A DNA stretch of 64,000 nucleotides from Tenebrio molitor (lineage: Eukaryota; Arthropoda; Insecta; Coleoptera; Tenebrionidae). Positions 44,109 to 56,280 of this stretch are shown here, piece by piece. The stretch spans positions 7,626,001-7,690,000 of the forward strand of contig NC_091051.1 of assembly GCF_963966145.1 (NCBI RefSeq), in the 5' to 3' direction. Within the stretch, counting starts at the first letter, position 1; each line of letters starts with the position of its first letter. The notes beneath the pieces are model-generated. The model did no database searches. It saw only the letters and a program-made list of their open reading frames with translations, and was not told the DNA's origin. Made by a program: the position numbers and the translations under genes.

Positions 44109-44513
44109 AAGATATAATAAACTTAACATAAAAAATCCACTAATATGTATACTCCCTCCAGCGAGAGATTGGGAGATTTTAAATTGTAGACTTGTAACCC
44201 AACACTACAAAATGCACTAGAATACATTAATTAGAGCATAATTGTAGGGCAAAAAATGTTACTGCTTGCTAGGTACTGCTTTCTCTGCGTAGAATTTAGT
44301 GATTTTTATGCCAACCAATATCTCGCTGGACAAATGTTAGAAAATAGTATTTTGCGCCTAAATGCTGTACGTATTTTGCGACTTTATTTATATTTTGGGA
44401 GCAGTAAATTATCTTAAAACGATAAAAATGAACTGACAATACATTCAATAGACTTGCAGTAACATGTTAAACATTTTCACACATTTAATAAAGTTCTTGT
44501 CATCTTGGCTTAG

Positions 44514-47107
44514 ATGTCATCCGAGCCGGATTCTCCCAGTTCACATGAAAGCTCTGACAAGAGCCATTCTGCGTCGCAGTTTTGTGCACCTTGTTGCACA
44601 ATGTGTGCCAGAAGAGAAGAATCAAAATCTTACTGCACAACTTGTCATCGTTATCTCTGCGACCGTTGCGATTTTGCCCACAAAGTGATGGTTTGCTTTA
44701 CAACACATCACATCGTGTCTTTAGACGATGTTGCCAACGTCGAAGAACTGGAAAAGACTGTGGCTACCACGAATTTAGAAACGATGCCCATTTACGATCT
44801 AGATGCCAATGTTGGAGGAGACATGAAAACATTTTTGTCCGACGGCAAGAAGAACGTGGAGTATTTGATGAAACTGTCGTATCAGCTAAAGAAATCGCTG
44901 GAAGGACTCGGCAGGAAGCATTACGACTACATTGGTTACATTAACGACGGTCACAGACAATTTGAAGAACACTTGAGAAGTCAGAAAGATGAATTAATAG
45001 GTTTACTGGAACAGCAGTACATGTTGCAACGGAGACTCGTAGCTTTGTACAAGGAAAAGATCGATTTCGCTGTTGAGGATTTGATTTTCAAATTGTCAAA
45101 TGTTAAATTGATTTTTGATGATGATGGAGAAACAGCCAGCGGGCTGGATTTTTCACAATTACTCACCAACGGGTACACTAACGATTTTTTTCAACCGTTA
45201 CTTGTCATGGCAGAAAATCACTTTGGTTTCGAAGCTTCCGCAAGCGACATTTCTTTGTCTACTTGGAATTTTAATGTCGACGACATACTCGTCAATGGAG
45301 CTTTGGCTACCAGTGTCGATAATAGTAAGTTACGGTTTTTAGTGTTTTTAGTAGATTTTGTTTTTAATTCGTCAAATATTGAACTTATAAATAAACTCAG
45401 ACAAAAATTGATACATGCATAAGAAGCACACAGATCAGATCAGAAAAGTAAGTCGAAAAGTTTCAATCTATTACTCGTACATTGCTAAAAAGTTTCGATG
45501 ATGATTTGTTCGTAAGCTAATAAATATGGAACAAAAGACCGAATATTTAAAAGAGTAGTTCTTGGTGTCTGTTTTATTTTGAACGGAACCGGTCCACATA
45601 CTTTTCGCTGAATTTTGCCGGAACGACATCCTCACATTCGTTTCCCAACAAACGCCGTAATCTCGAGAAAGAACTTCGTTGATTGAGTTCAGTATTTACG
45701 CCGTTCGTGATGATATACCAATCGTGTTTTCCTTCTGTTTGTAGATCTAGCCCCTTACGACCCCTTTAATTTACCCATAGTCTCAGAACCTAGAAAATTG
45801 AAGTGTTATGTTAACCCCGACCTTTCATTAGCAACCTCCGATCCCGATAGCCCTCCTAATATCGTAACTCACGTTAGTTCGATGCAGATTCACAAAACAT
45901 TCGGGCAAAAAGGAAACGGTACGGGTCAGTTCAATTCGCCGCACGGATTTTGTTTAGGTTTTGACGAAGATATCGTCGTTGCCGACAGTAGCAACCACCG
46001 AGTTCAGGTAAACCACGGGACGCGAATCCTGCAATGTTTTGGTTATTCTCTTTGTTGCTGTTCGATTGTGATTTGATTTGGCGTTGTCTAGATTTTTGAC
46101 AAAACTGGCCGTTTCAAGTCGGAGTTTGGAATGGCTGGGCGTCACGACGGTTACTTGTGGCATCCCCGCAAAGTGGCTTTGTTGAGACGCCAACGCCGCT
46201 ACGTCATTTGCGACCGTGGTTACGAACGGTCGCGCATGCAGATTTTCACCGAAGATGGAAAGTTTTTCAAAAAGATTTACATTCAGTATATCGATATAGT
46301 GGCGGGGATTGCCGTCACAGAAAACGAAGACATTGTCGTTGTGGACAGCGTCACACCCACTGTTTTTATCATCGGACAAAATGATTTTCTACGATCAATT
46401 GATTGTACAGATTTTATGGAAGAACCCTCCGATATCGCTGTTGTAGGTACGTACTAAAACGAAATTCCATTCTAAAACTAAGTGTTCACATAAACTGCTT
46501 GATTTCTTTTACTTTTCTCTTCATTAAGACGAGTTAACAATATCCAAGAATAGATCGTGCAGAACAATTCAGATCGCATATTCCAGAAAAGAGTTTTATA
46601 AATAAATACATTTTCGTAAAGACTCAGCTTTATTGACCATCCACAGGTCTGGCTGCAGTAGAAAAGTGATATTTTATAATTTTACAAATTAAAATAAATT
46701 CTTGGTGCAGGAAAAGAGTTTTATATTTGCGACTTCAAGGCGCATTCTATCGTGGTGGTAGATGAAGAGGGTAACTGTTTGAGAAAGTTTGGAAGCAAAC
46801 GTACGACAATGTTTCCAAATGGTATCGACGTATCCGAAGCTGGGGATGTTTTGGTGGGTGATTCGCACGGCAATTTTTTTCACATTGCTGTCTACACCAA
46901 AGAAGGAGTTTTTGTTGCTGAATTTCGATGTCCGTACATCAAGGTTTGTAGTTGGTTTTTTACTTAATTTGTTGACTTGTCAGTATCTAGGTTTCTCGCT
47001 GTTGCGGTTTGAAAATCACGTCGGACGGACGTTTGGTGACGGTTGATAAAAACTACCACCATATCATCGTCTTGGACACTCTATACATCACACCTGGCTT
47101 GTATTAA
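44514..47107 (+). CDS. wech: Wech/Dappled (TRIM71/LIN-41-type B-box and NHL protein), 5 coding exons, 592 aa
   Basis: In Drosophila, Wech links integrin adhesion sites at muscle attachments, and its LIN-41/TRIM71 relatives repress mRNAs through the NHL propeller. Exons: 44514-45324, 45745-46007, 46092-46446, 46711-46943, 46991-47107; the 1779-nt sum is in phase. A B-box-type Cys/His cluster lies at about residues 24-66 (CAPCCTMCARREESKSYCTTC then HRYLCDRCDFAH). There is no RING, as in Drosophila Wech. A coiled-coil region follows (about 105-200). Six NHL repeats fill the C-terminal half: GQFNSPHGFCLGFDEDIVVA, NHRVQIFDKTGRFKSEFG, YLWHPRKVALL, ERSRMQIF, EPSDIAVVGKEFYICDFKAH and VSRCCGLKITSDGRLVT. 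The last exon ends LDTLYITPGLY. The ATG follows a splice acceptor, so the 5' UTR is spliced. AATAAA at 47364-47369 is the likely poly(A) signal. Confidence 0.9.
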
Positions 47108-47369
47108 TAAGCATTTGTTTATTTACCGAATTTTATTTACGTGTCTATTCACTGCTCTTAACTTTGTTGTGGTTCGTCCTGTTTTTAATTGTAGATTTAA
47201 GTGGATATTTTTGATGTTAATTCTAGGGAGTTTATAAAAATTCAAAACACGCATTTTAATATTTTTTGGTGTTACAAAATAGTGTTTATGAGTTACATTT
47301 AAGATTTTAGATTATTATTCTGTATTTTTTTTTAGATTAATACCTATTGTTTAATGTTGATTCAATAAA

Positions 47370-48066
47370 TATATTTTTTGGTAAATATTTTTTCCCAATG
47401 CAACAACAGCTCAGACAATACAAAAGTGATTTGAATTTAATTTTCTATCTATAAATGTTCCCAAAGTTTCAGGTATTAACATGAGCCAGGTTCTCCATTT
47501 TTTTAAGTTCATTTGAATTTTGATGGAAATTTAAAACCGGTTTGTTGTTATCTTCTTCTATCCCCTATCATGGTTCAGTTGGCATCCCTAGTTTGAATAG
47601 AGTTCAGTGGATTTGTTTTTATTAATTTGTTTAAGGTAACAACTCGTTTTTTCAGTTATTTAAAAACTACATATTTATTAATAGAAACTATAGTGAAATT
47701 TTTTTAATAAACAATTATCAGTGTCAAAATGAAGTAAAAAACCATACTGTACCACCCTAAAATTTGGACATATGGACCAGCTGTATAACAATTTGACACC
47801 AAATCATGGTAAGTACCTTTCTTCCGTGAAATCATTTTCAAAACAAATTTAATGAGAAATCAGGAGAAACCTTTTCGAATTTGAAATAAACTCTCGCTCG
47901 TTAAGGCGCAGGCTCAGTTACATAAAAAAATGTTGACACTCAATGTGACCAATCGTATTATCATGAAAATCACAGTTTGGCTCATACCAACAAGACAACG
48001 TTTTGACAATTGTTTATTAAAAAAATTCAACTATAGGTAGGTACTACAACACCATTACGTATTATA
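47370..48066. other. Intergenic spacer after wech
   Basis: AT-rich sequence with no supported gene. Several poly-T runs are present, and no inverted-repeat element was recognised. Confidence 0.4.
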
Positions 48067-49052
48067 CAGCGTGAATTCGAAATACGTCACAATCTTAAAA
48101 ACCCCACGATCTTCAGACCAATTGTGAAAATCACGTGCATTCAGTTTTGCGCTATAGATCCGCATAAGGGCAGAAAGCCATGTACAGTTCCAGCACAAAA
48201 GCTGAGTACGCCACTGATATCACGTTAGGACGAATAGTAAGGTTTAAAAAGTTATCGAGTGCAACGCAAAAAAGATGCAAAAAGTTTGTTATGCGGGTGC
48301 TAGTACCACGTGCAGATTAGTTGTTTTCAGTGCCATCTTCGGCTATTGTTTGGTTGGAATTTTGTGTCTCAGTGCGTCATTACTCATTATCATGGAAAAT
48401 TATACCAATAGTGAAATGACCGATATGGTAGGTACTTTATTACGGAAGTGCAGCTTTGTATCGGGAAAAGTTTCCGGCGCGTCGTGTTCCGCATTCGCAA
48501 ACATTTCTGGCTGTTGTCTACGGGTAAATGGTACTTTTCGATTGCGTTCGCCAGCAAGAGTTTTGTGAGTGATTCAAATGTGCGTCGATCAACCTGGTTT
48601 TATGCAAATAGTGTTTTTAACACCCATATTCTCATATTCATCAGCGCAAATCCCGGACGGTACAGCTAGTTTTGCACAGGCGTGTATTAGAAATCACGAC
48701 CGACATTTTGAACATTGTGTCTAATAATTGTAAGTACGATAGTTGTGGTTTTTGCTTTGACTTTTCCTTTCACTTGGTTTTCACTCTTAATGTTACACGT
48801 TTTTGCGGCTGTGTCTGAAGTGTTTTTCGGTTATTTCATTCAAAACAAGGTTTTGTCACTCGGTTTTTAAATCGTTTTTGCGGATATTCATTCATGTTTC
48901 GATTTATTAGAACTTTCAGAAGCGTCTCGTTCGGGATGGAATTAAGTTAAATTAGACTTTATGAATTTAAAATGTTTAACCACATTTTCGGTTTGTTCAC
49001 TTCCTGAAGATCCTGGAGTTTTAAGATTGTGACGTATTTCGAATTCACCATG
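48067..49052. mobile_element. 986-bp transposon with DUF4817-type transposase relic
   Basis: Inverted ends of about 50 bp (CAGCGTGAATTCGAAATACG at left; the right end reads CATGGTGAATTCGAAATACG in reverse complement, both going on to TCACAATCTTAAAA) are flanked by TA. The plus strand inside carries a broken coding region (48391-48727). The left end also occurs at 4432-4560. Confidence 0.8.
48391..48727 (+). pseudogene. DUF4817 helix-turn-helix transposase relic
   Basis: From the ATG at 48391 the sequence reads MENYTNSEMTDMV. After a frameshift it reads LYREKFPARRVPHSQTFLAV, the standard order of the DUF4817 domain (YTN.E..DM...YG...AA.LY.ERFP.RR.P...TF). Further on, QACIRNHDRHFEHCV and a stop match the usual transposase C-terminus (..C...G.HFEHLL). 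The DDE core is deleted. Confidence 0.7.
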
Positions 49053-49059
49053 TATGCAG

Positions 49060-49187
49060 AGGGAACTTGGCGATCGGGAAATCTCTCCATGTATACAATA
49101 CAAACGCCTGGCTACCTCAGCATTAGATAAAACTTCCCCATAGATTATTAGCACCATGTCTGTTAACTCCGGATTAGTGTACTGCAT
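49060..49187 (-). pseudogene. Second DUF4817 N-terminal fragment
   Basis: The minus strand reads MQYTNPELTDMVLIIYGEVL then SNAEVARRLY, the DUF4817 helix-turn-helix start. It is cut off where the right end of the 48067-49052 element begins, so the latter probably inserted into it, or both are fused remnants. Confidence 0.65.
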
Positions 49188-49200
49188 TTTTAACGATAAT

Positions 49201-49345
49201 GGGGCGTATTCTTCAACTGCTCCGCTAAATTTTAAAGGGCGTTAAATTAAATTGTCATAGCAATGACCAATCAGGGCTTGAAATTTTCAATTATAAACGA
49301 TGCTAAAATTTTAACGTCCCTTCAAAAATTACAGAATACGTCCCA
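49201..49345. mobile_element. 145-bp MITE with GGG[G/A]CGTATTCT ends
   Basis: The ends are GGGGCGTATTCT and AGAATACGTCCC, with an inner inverted phrase (AAGGG[C/A]CGTTAAA). It is short and non-coding. The exact target duplication was not resolved. Confidence 0.6.
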
Positions 49346-50260
49346 ATTACCGGAAATTCACTTTCTAATAAATTGTAAACACGGCCGCAAGCAGGTGAAG
49401 GACGTCACTAAATTGTGTTGGTAAGTTTTTGCAAGACCTATCCGCCTGGGTTTTTGCCGTATTACTTTTTGTGCGTTAACCTTTTTCGTACGAAGCCGTT
49501 GTTTTTTCACCGTCCTATCCATAAACGATTCGATGACACGGAATGCGGTGAAAATAAATTAGCTTTTTCGAAAAAATTGTAAAAAAGCAATTTGTTTTGA
49601 TGAGTTCTATGCATCACGGTTTAATTTTCTGAACGCATTTCAATAACACCCTGTATAAAGTTATTTATTGCATAGGCAAAGTACATTAATGATGCACTCT
49701 ACAGATAGTAGTAGAATTAAATGATTATTATAATTATTTTTTACGTAAGTACGGCTAGCCATATTTCCCAATAGTGGAAATGGTTGGAATTTCTTTTAAG
49801 TAGGCGCTTAACTAAATCAAAGAAGCGTAAATGTAAATTGTTCCTTTTATCAATTTTATTACCTTTGTACTATTAATGAACAGGGACGTATGGTCTTTTA
49901 ACTATTTAACTTGCTGAATTATTGTTTAGCCTGGTTATTATTACCTACAATGTTTAATCGTTGTTACTTTTGCACAATTTAAAGAACTATTGTAGAAGTG
50001 GAAAAGCAAACCAAACTAACTAAAAATCCATAACCAAAATAGCGTTTTTTTTTTCCTTGTTATTGCTGACATGAAAGTAATGATTATTTTTACAATGACA
50101 AGTTCATAGTTAACAAAACAATCAAATATTGTCACTTTTTCTTTTCTTTTTTGACAATTCACTTCCTTTTGTTGCATTGATTTTTAAATTTCAATAATTT
50201 TTTGATTAAAGTATTTAAAATGTGATGTGAATAAAAATAATAAACGGCCCTGGGCATATA
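49346..50260. other. Spacer between transposons
   Basis: AT-rich. CAATAACACCCTGTATAAAG at about 49642-49661 is a single CAGGGTG-type MITE end without a visible partner. No gene is seen. Confidence 0.4.
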
Positions 50261-50708
50261 CCGGGTGTTACGGAAGTCCACGTAATAAACTGAACCACCA
50301 ATACAACTCGTTAAAATAAACGTTTTTTTTTAAATTATCGTTATTGATTATTATCCCGTGAGTGAAATATCAAATTAGGGCTTATAAAATTGTAAAAAAA
50401 ATATTCGATTAAAAAAAGATAAATATCTACACATGTAAAAATAAGTTTATTTAAGGAGTGCGTATGTAAATTGGGCGAGCGTTTTAAAGGCCCACGAGTG
50501 CCAACAAGAGCCCAATTTTCACACGAACGAGTTGAATACAACGATTTTTTTGTTCGATAAGCCCCTTAAAATCTGTAAAATTAGCTTGACGTTTCGTTTT
50601 GACAAATTGTGACATTTATCAAAATCCGTTTACACAAGAGAAAATTCTGAAATTCTGACAGTGTCGAACAAAAATGTTTATTTACATGGTGACTTCCGTA
50701 ACACCCTG
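50261..50708. mobile_element. 448-bp MITE, C[C/A]GGGTGTTACGGAAGTC ends
   Basis: The left end CCGGGTGTTACGGAAGTC (50261) and right end GACTTCCGTAACACCCTG (ending 50708) are inverted and flanked by TA. The interior carries the CTCGTTCGTGTG/GGGCCTTTAAAACG repeat also found at 6213-6370. Its ATTATCCCGTGAGTG segment recurs in decayed form near 56795-56840. Confidence 0.85.
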
Positions 50709-50912
50709 TAGATGTAAATGTGTTACATGAATCTAATAATTTTGTCAGTTAATTTTGTAAATTAGCTCAAAGTCCTCAGTTGTTGAAAATTTTTCATTTA
50801 CCAACGTCTACAGAAAACTACGATTGGACTAAATATTATTTGTTGTCCTTGAGGTTTAGAACTTTCGAGACTCCAAAAATGTTTAATTTTTTTTTCTTTG
50901 ATAGCTTTGTCG

Positions 50913-52390
50913 TTAGTTCTGGATGTTCAGACAATTCGACACTTGATCCTCAAGTAAATCAATAATTTTATTATAAATCATTTCATTTCGGTGGACTCCG
51001 TAATAAAAATCTCCGTGATTTAGCCCATTTATTTTCATCTTGCCGCACACTTTGGCTTCTGGGGGCAAAATACTGTACAGAAATTCGACGTCCTGCAAAG
51101 AAAACAATACCGTAGCTGCCTGTTATTTAATTCTTAGAAGTAATATTTACTTGCTCTTGACTAAGAATGTCATTTACGCTGTACACAAGAAGAATTGGCG
51201 TTTTGATATTTTGTAAAGGGTAAGTAGGTGGCTGTTCGGTGCCGTAGTGTTTTAGATTTTCTTTCTCTCCATAGTCGTAGTATTGGAATTTTTCCGCGTC
51301 AGCTAATTGGTAAAAATGTGCCAGGTTTTTCATTGAAACAGCAGAACCAAACTGGTCAACCATCAAATTAACGTAATTCTTAAACATAATTAGTGCGCAT
51401 TGGTTTTGCAAGTTGCTAACACTTACAGGATCAAATTCGTGTGGAGTCCATCCGAGGAATAATGACGACAAATAAATAATAACTTTTTTAAAAACAAAGA
51501 ATCGGTTGATGAAACGAACTAACTTGAAAAACAAACTGTTGTGGTGAAAGACACTGTAAACTCTAAACTGTTTGTGTAAGTTATTTTTCTGAAAGTATAA
51601 TTTTTAAATAGTGTAGGTATTATGCCGTCTGGCGTCTGCATTTTTTTTTTTACCATTAAGAATTGTACAGAACGAAACAAAGTCTCAATAAGTGGTGTCT
51701 TGTAATACTTCAAGAATGTAACTGGTGCTAGGGCAACTATGAGTTTTAGAGAATCAGCAGCTTCTTCAGGTCTGGTAGATGCGTAGACGAAACTGGAAGT
51801 AGTTCCACCAGAATGTCCCACGTAAACTATTTTCGACACTTTAGTTATCGTTTTGATATATTCAATAACAGCTTTGTTGTCATAATAGCCTTTTTCATGA
51901 AAAGTGAAGTTCCAGAATTCTTCACTGCTCGATTTGTAAGAGACATGATTTTGCGAATAAAAAGTACCTCGACTGTTGCTCAACCAAATGTCATAATTTG
52001 ATTTCCACAATAGAAATGCGATGGAATCATTATTTTGGCTGACCCAGGCTTTAGCATCTTGACTAATTCCGTGTTGGAGTAAGATCACTTCTTTCGGGTT
52101 CTGTCGAGGAATTCGGAATAAACGTAAAACGTAACCATCTTCCGTGGATACGTGGTGAGCTTCTCCGACTCCAGTTTGTCTCTTGATGATATTTAACTGG
52201 AATAGAATATTGACGAGAACTCTACTCGGTGGTGTTCAGTACTTACGACGTCATCGTTATTGTCAGGAATGTAGAAACAATTTGGATTCACGAAAATAGT
52301 TAAATAGTCGTAATAAGTTTTACAAGCATTATTTAAATGACATTCGACGCTTCTTAAACTTAGTAAGATAATAATGCTCAAAAGTAACAT
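50913..52390 (-). CDS. Secreted acid (lysosomal-type) lipase 1, 5 coding exons, 418 aa
   Basis: This family of alpha/beta-hydrolases cleaves triglycerides and steryl esters in the insect gut or lysosomes. Exons on minus: 52390-52247, 52196-51654, 51588-51427, 51378-51151, 51092-50913; the sum is 1257 nt in phase. A signal peptide (MLLLSIIILLSLRSVEC) starts the protein. Family landmarks are all present: GEAHHVSTEDGYVLRLFRIP, the oxyanion loop LLQHG, IWLSNSRGTFYSQNH, FHEKGYYD, and the nucleophile elbow YVGHSGG with Ser177. The acid is expected in VYSVNDIL (Asp of ND) and the catalytic His in INGLNHGDF near the C-terminus. The 48-bp intron 51379-51426 has no stop in frame; I splice it because the paralogue at 53957 lacks that segment. 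The donor after FLM (GTAAAAAA) is weak. Confidence 0.85.
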
Positions 52391-53956
52391 CTTCTAGCGC
52401 GTCTGGTTTAACAACAAATGATGGCAATTCATATTAGTAATTGTTTATTGTTTCATATATAGAGTGATTGTTGTACAACATGTCGCAAATTATTAGATTT
52501 TGATTCATTTAATATTTAACTTACTAAATTAGCAATTTATTTCTGATTTCATTTTCGTTGAGAATTGCTTCAGAGATATTTCGTATTTACTTGAAAAAAT
52601 TGCATCGAATCACACTGTATTGTACTTGCGAACCTTCAATTAACGGAAAGCAAAGTAATGCTTCTTTTTTTTTACATGAAAATTGTCTATCACGTATGTC
52701 ACAACTTTGTCCCTGGGATACCAGAATTAACGTACTTAGTATATTGTATACAAATAATTATTTTGATATTAACATTATTAACTGCATACTCACATTGACA
52801 TTAGTTTCAACTTTCGGAATTTTATACATATAACCCACTGGCACAAGTTGGTGTTCATAGAGGGATTGTAATGAAGCTTTGTTGTTCGGAAGAAACGAAG
52901 AAGTAACGTAGTTAAACTCCGTACGGTGATAGATTGTACGTTTTTAAATTCTAGTTCCAAAACATAAAGCAGTGAAAAATACTAAACTCTTCATCTCAAT
53001 TGTTTCACGTTATGTAGAAAACCGTTGTATCCCTGCAGATTAATTCCCGCCACACTACTTTCTGGGTCTGTATTCTGTCAAAAACGTACAATCTATCAGA
53101 GTACGGAGTATATATGTCGTATATATATAGGCTGCATGCACTTGAATTGCATCGCCATTCGCGTGAACAAAACCTTTATAGTAGCGGCTGGGGAAAATGG
53201 GAATCTGGTTTCTTGACTTAAATAACTTTGGACCGTATTTAAATAAAACTGTAAGGGCATTATTAAGATTTACGACAGGGACAAATTTTTGCCTGCCACT
53301 CTCATTTTCCCCGGCCGCTACTCTACCTTCCTCTCTCGTAGTGTAAATAACTATTAATATGATTTGTTTTAATTTTCACGACGATAGTGTATTATCTAAT
53401 TATTTTTAAAATAGAAATATTTTATTGTCCGTAAAAATGCAAAAATTCATTTGAAATGCTCGATTTAAACATTTCCTGTAGAATGTGATCATTACTTAGG
53501 TGGAAATACTTTGGCCGCGTTAGCTTTGTTCTACAAATTTAATTTCACGCAAAAGTAGCAAAGGAATATTTTATTGTAGGCAAAAAAACAAAGATCAAGT
53601 TTAAAACGCTCCCAAAAAATTCGTTTTGTTCTTTCAAATTTAATATTTATTTTAATTGTTAATTATCAGATTAATAGGTTGTAAAGAGAATAAACAAAAG
53701 GAATCTCATATTTTATTCTAGCAATTCTAGATGTAATTGTCAATATGCCTCATTTAAACTTCCACAATGATAAGAAAAGTGTAAACGCTAAGCAAACGAG
53801 ATATTTTTATACAATTATACAACTTATTATCACTTCATTTTTCATTACCTGCTCTGGTATTCTAATTATGTATTGCTTTTATAAGTTTTTTACACATGGC
53901 AAATATTAACTTTAAAACATTTACTTATAGTTATGTACTTAGCGTTTACGATTTCG
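52391..53956. other. Spacer between the two lipase genes
   Basis: It holds the lipase 1 promoter region near 52400-52500, a small hairpin element at 53180-53322, and otherwise AT-rich sequence. Plus-strand ORFs of 63-91 codons have no recognisable features. AATAAA signals for lipase 2 would lie just below 53957 on the minus strand; ATTTTATT at about 53709-53716 is a candidate. Confidence 0.4.
53180..53322. repeat. Short inverted-repeat element
   Basis: AGTAGCGGCTGGGGAAAATG at 53180 is mirrored by CATTTTCCCCGGCCGCTACT at 53303-53322, one mismatch apart. The spacer is about 100 bp and non-coding. It is probably a MITE; no target duplication was identified. Confidence 0.6.
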
Positions 53957-55527
53957 TTATCGTAAATTTTCAATAAACTGTAAAATTTTTAAACACATTT
54001 TCATTTTATCTTTCCCAGTATGAAAATCGAAATGATTAAATCCTCGAACTTCCAGCTTTCCATAAATTTTTGCTTCTTCAGGTAAATGTTCGTACAGTAG
54101 ATCAACATCCTACAAAATTTTGCCAATATCAAAACGAAAATTAAAAAAAAATTACCTCCGTAACTGATAAATAATCTTCTTTGCTATGGACGAGATAAAT
54201 AGGAGTCCTTATTCTAGATAGGGGATATGATGGTGGAGTGACATTTTTGTAAATTTTTAAATTATTTTCTTTTCCATAGTCATACCTTTTGAACCCATTG
54301 TAAGATTCTTTCAACTGTCCATAATGAAAAATAACTTTCCACGACGTTTCAGAAGGAATATTAGATAAAAAAACGTTGCAATAATTCTGAAAACTTGATT
54401 TGAACCTTGTTAACTACAAATTTGAGTAGTTACCGGATCAAATTGATGAGGACCCACGATCATTGCCAAAAGATTTACCAACAGAATTTTAAAAGGAAAT
54501 AAAATTGCAAAACGGCGAATTATGTTAGCGAACCAAGAATCATAAGCAACTAAACTATGCTGATTTGTCACTTCAACCACAACCTAAAATATTTCATTAT
54601 GAGGTAGTTACGCTAAGTTAAAAGAGTAGCGTACTTGGATTTGAGGGAGGAAAAATGAAAGATATCTGAAAATACTTTCCGCGTGGTCCACATAAGCAAC
54701 CGGTGCCAACAGGATCATTGCTTTGATATTTTCTTTTGCTTCTTCTGGTCTCAAAGAAGCGTAAATGAGTCCAGACGTGGTCGCCATTGAGTGTCCCAAA
54801 AAAATAATTTTAGACCCTAGGGTTTGTCCTCTGATATAGTCGATCGCGGCTTTATGATCGTAAAGACCCATTTCATGAAAACTGATTTTTGTAAACTATA
54901 AGATACAATAAATTGGGGTTTTACCTAAAGTCCCAAAAAGCACCGTCCCATCGTGTCAAATTAACGTGATTTTTGGAGTAAAACGTGCCCCGATTATTGG
55001 TCATCCAAACATCGTAACCCGCTTTCCAATAAAATAGCGCTAAAAATGACTGTTATGTGGTACATGGCGTCTATGTAATTATCAACCTGTTGACTTATTG
55101 TACTGAGAAATCCACACTCTGGAGTCAACCCCCAGGGGGTGTTGTAAAAGAATAACGTCTTTTGGATTGCTTCTGGGTAATCGAAATACTGTCAAAATGT
55201 AACCGTCTTCTGTGGTGACTTTGTGATCTTCGCACACACCAACATGGCTTAAAGCTATGGTACACTGAAAAATAATTAAGTACCTACTATTTCGTGCAAG
55301 AAAATTTGTAGCAATTTTACCACATTTTGATAGGTATCAGGTATATGATAACAGTTTTTGCTGTAGAAAATATTTAGGTAGCTTGAAAAGCTTGTGCACG
55401 CGTTGTTGTAGACGGTCTTCTCCGGGATTTTGTGGTGAGCAAATAAAATAAGACAGATTGTTGCAGCAACGACAAGGAATACGTGAAATTTTAGTAACGG
55501 CATGAAAGATTTAAAATTTCTGTTCAT
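53957..55527 (-). CDS. Secreted acid-lipase paralogue 2 with altered catalytic motifs, 7 coding exons, 426 aa
   Basis: A paralogue of the lipase at 50913. Exons on minus: 55527-55321, 55264-55087, 55039-54925, 54881-54635, 54583-54434, 54386-54156, 54109-53957; the sum is 1281 nt, with every junction in phase. An N-terminal hydrophobic stretch (FHVFLVVAATICLILFA, about 14-30) acts as a signal peptide or anchor. Family blocks are present: HKVTTEDGYILTVFRLPRSN, VWMTNNRGTFYSKNH, FHEMGLYDHKAAIDYI, RIRTPIYLVHSKEDY and FNHFDFH. Two catalytic features differ from the norm. The elbow is GHSMA instead of GHSxG (Ser198 kept, final Gly replaced by Ala200), and the oxyanion loop reads LLQHPLG instead of LLQHG. 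The enzyme may have changed activity or be a non-catalytic binding protein. The acid (KED) and His are retained. Confidence 0.82.
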
Positions 55528-56280
55528 TTCAGGGTGCAGATCTGCATTTAATTTATTAAAATAGAAAGATTTCTGTAACAGAAAATTTTGATGAACTGTA
55601 AAAAACTAGAAAGTTAAAATTACAATTTTGCTTACCCCTCTATCTTTCAATGTTCTGTTTGCTTATTTTATTTGTTGTTTCAATAAATAGTCTCTGTGAA
55701 AAATGTGCCATTCGAATTAACAGATATTTAGCAAGGTTATGGAGTAACAGGTAGTGTGATAAGAGTCCATTAAGGTAATATAAATAGGAGGTTACATGAC
55801 TTTTCCATTGGCAGATTTTAATTTTCTTTCTTCAAATGTACCTTGATAAGTAAACAACTTAATCAAATGTTAAAGTATTAAGTACTTGCGTTCCACCACA
55901 TGTCAGATAAGTTTGTTATCGTTTATCTTTAATTTTATTATTATACGTATTCACCCCGAGTCGAAATAATTATTACATAATAGCTATTTGTGCAATAATT
56001 TAGGAAATGTAATTTTTTTCCGTATTAGGTAGGTATGGCGTGCCGTTCTTCTAGTTCAAAACATCAAGGACATAGGGTTTGAGTAAGATTCCTAACACAA
56101 GACGAAGAGAATTTGCTAGTTCCAATGGGAACATAGAAAATGTGGATCTGCTTGAAATATTTCGGAAATATTCTTTTCTTCGTCCGTTACCAATTGAAAT
56201 TTGAAGATTTTTCTTGGGATATCGAAGTGGAAAATGTACGAGATAACGTATTGGATTCATAGTATTAGGGCCATGCCTAA
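55528..56280. other. Upstream region of lipase 2
   Basis: AT-rich, presumably containing the lipase 2 promoter on the minus strand. No TATA box stands out. From about 56050 the sequence may already belong to the decayed tyrosine-recombinase element, but no clear coding match is seen before 56275. Confidence 0.35.

Noticed and set aside
44464..44688. Alternative upstream start for wech at 44464
   Set aside because: It is in another frame and ahead of the splice acceptor at 44513. The B-box begins in the frame of the ATG at 44514.
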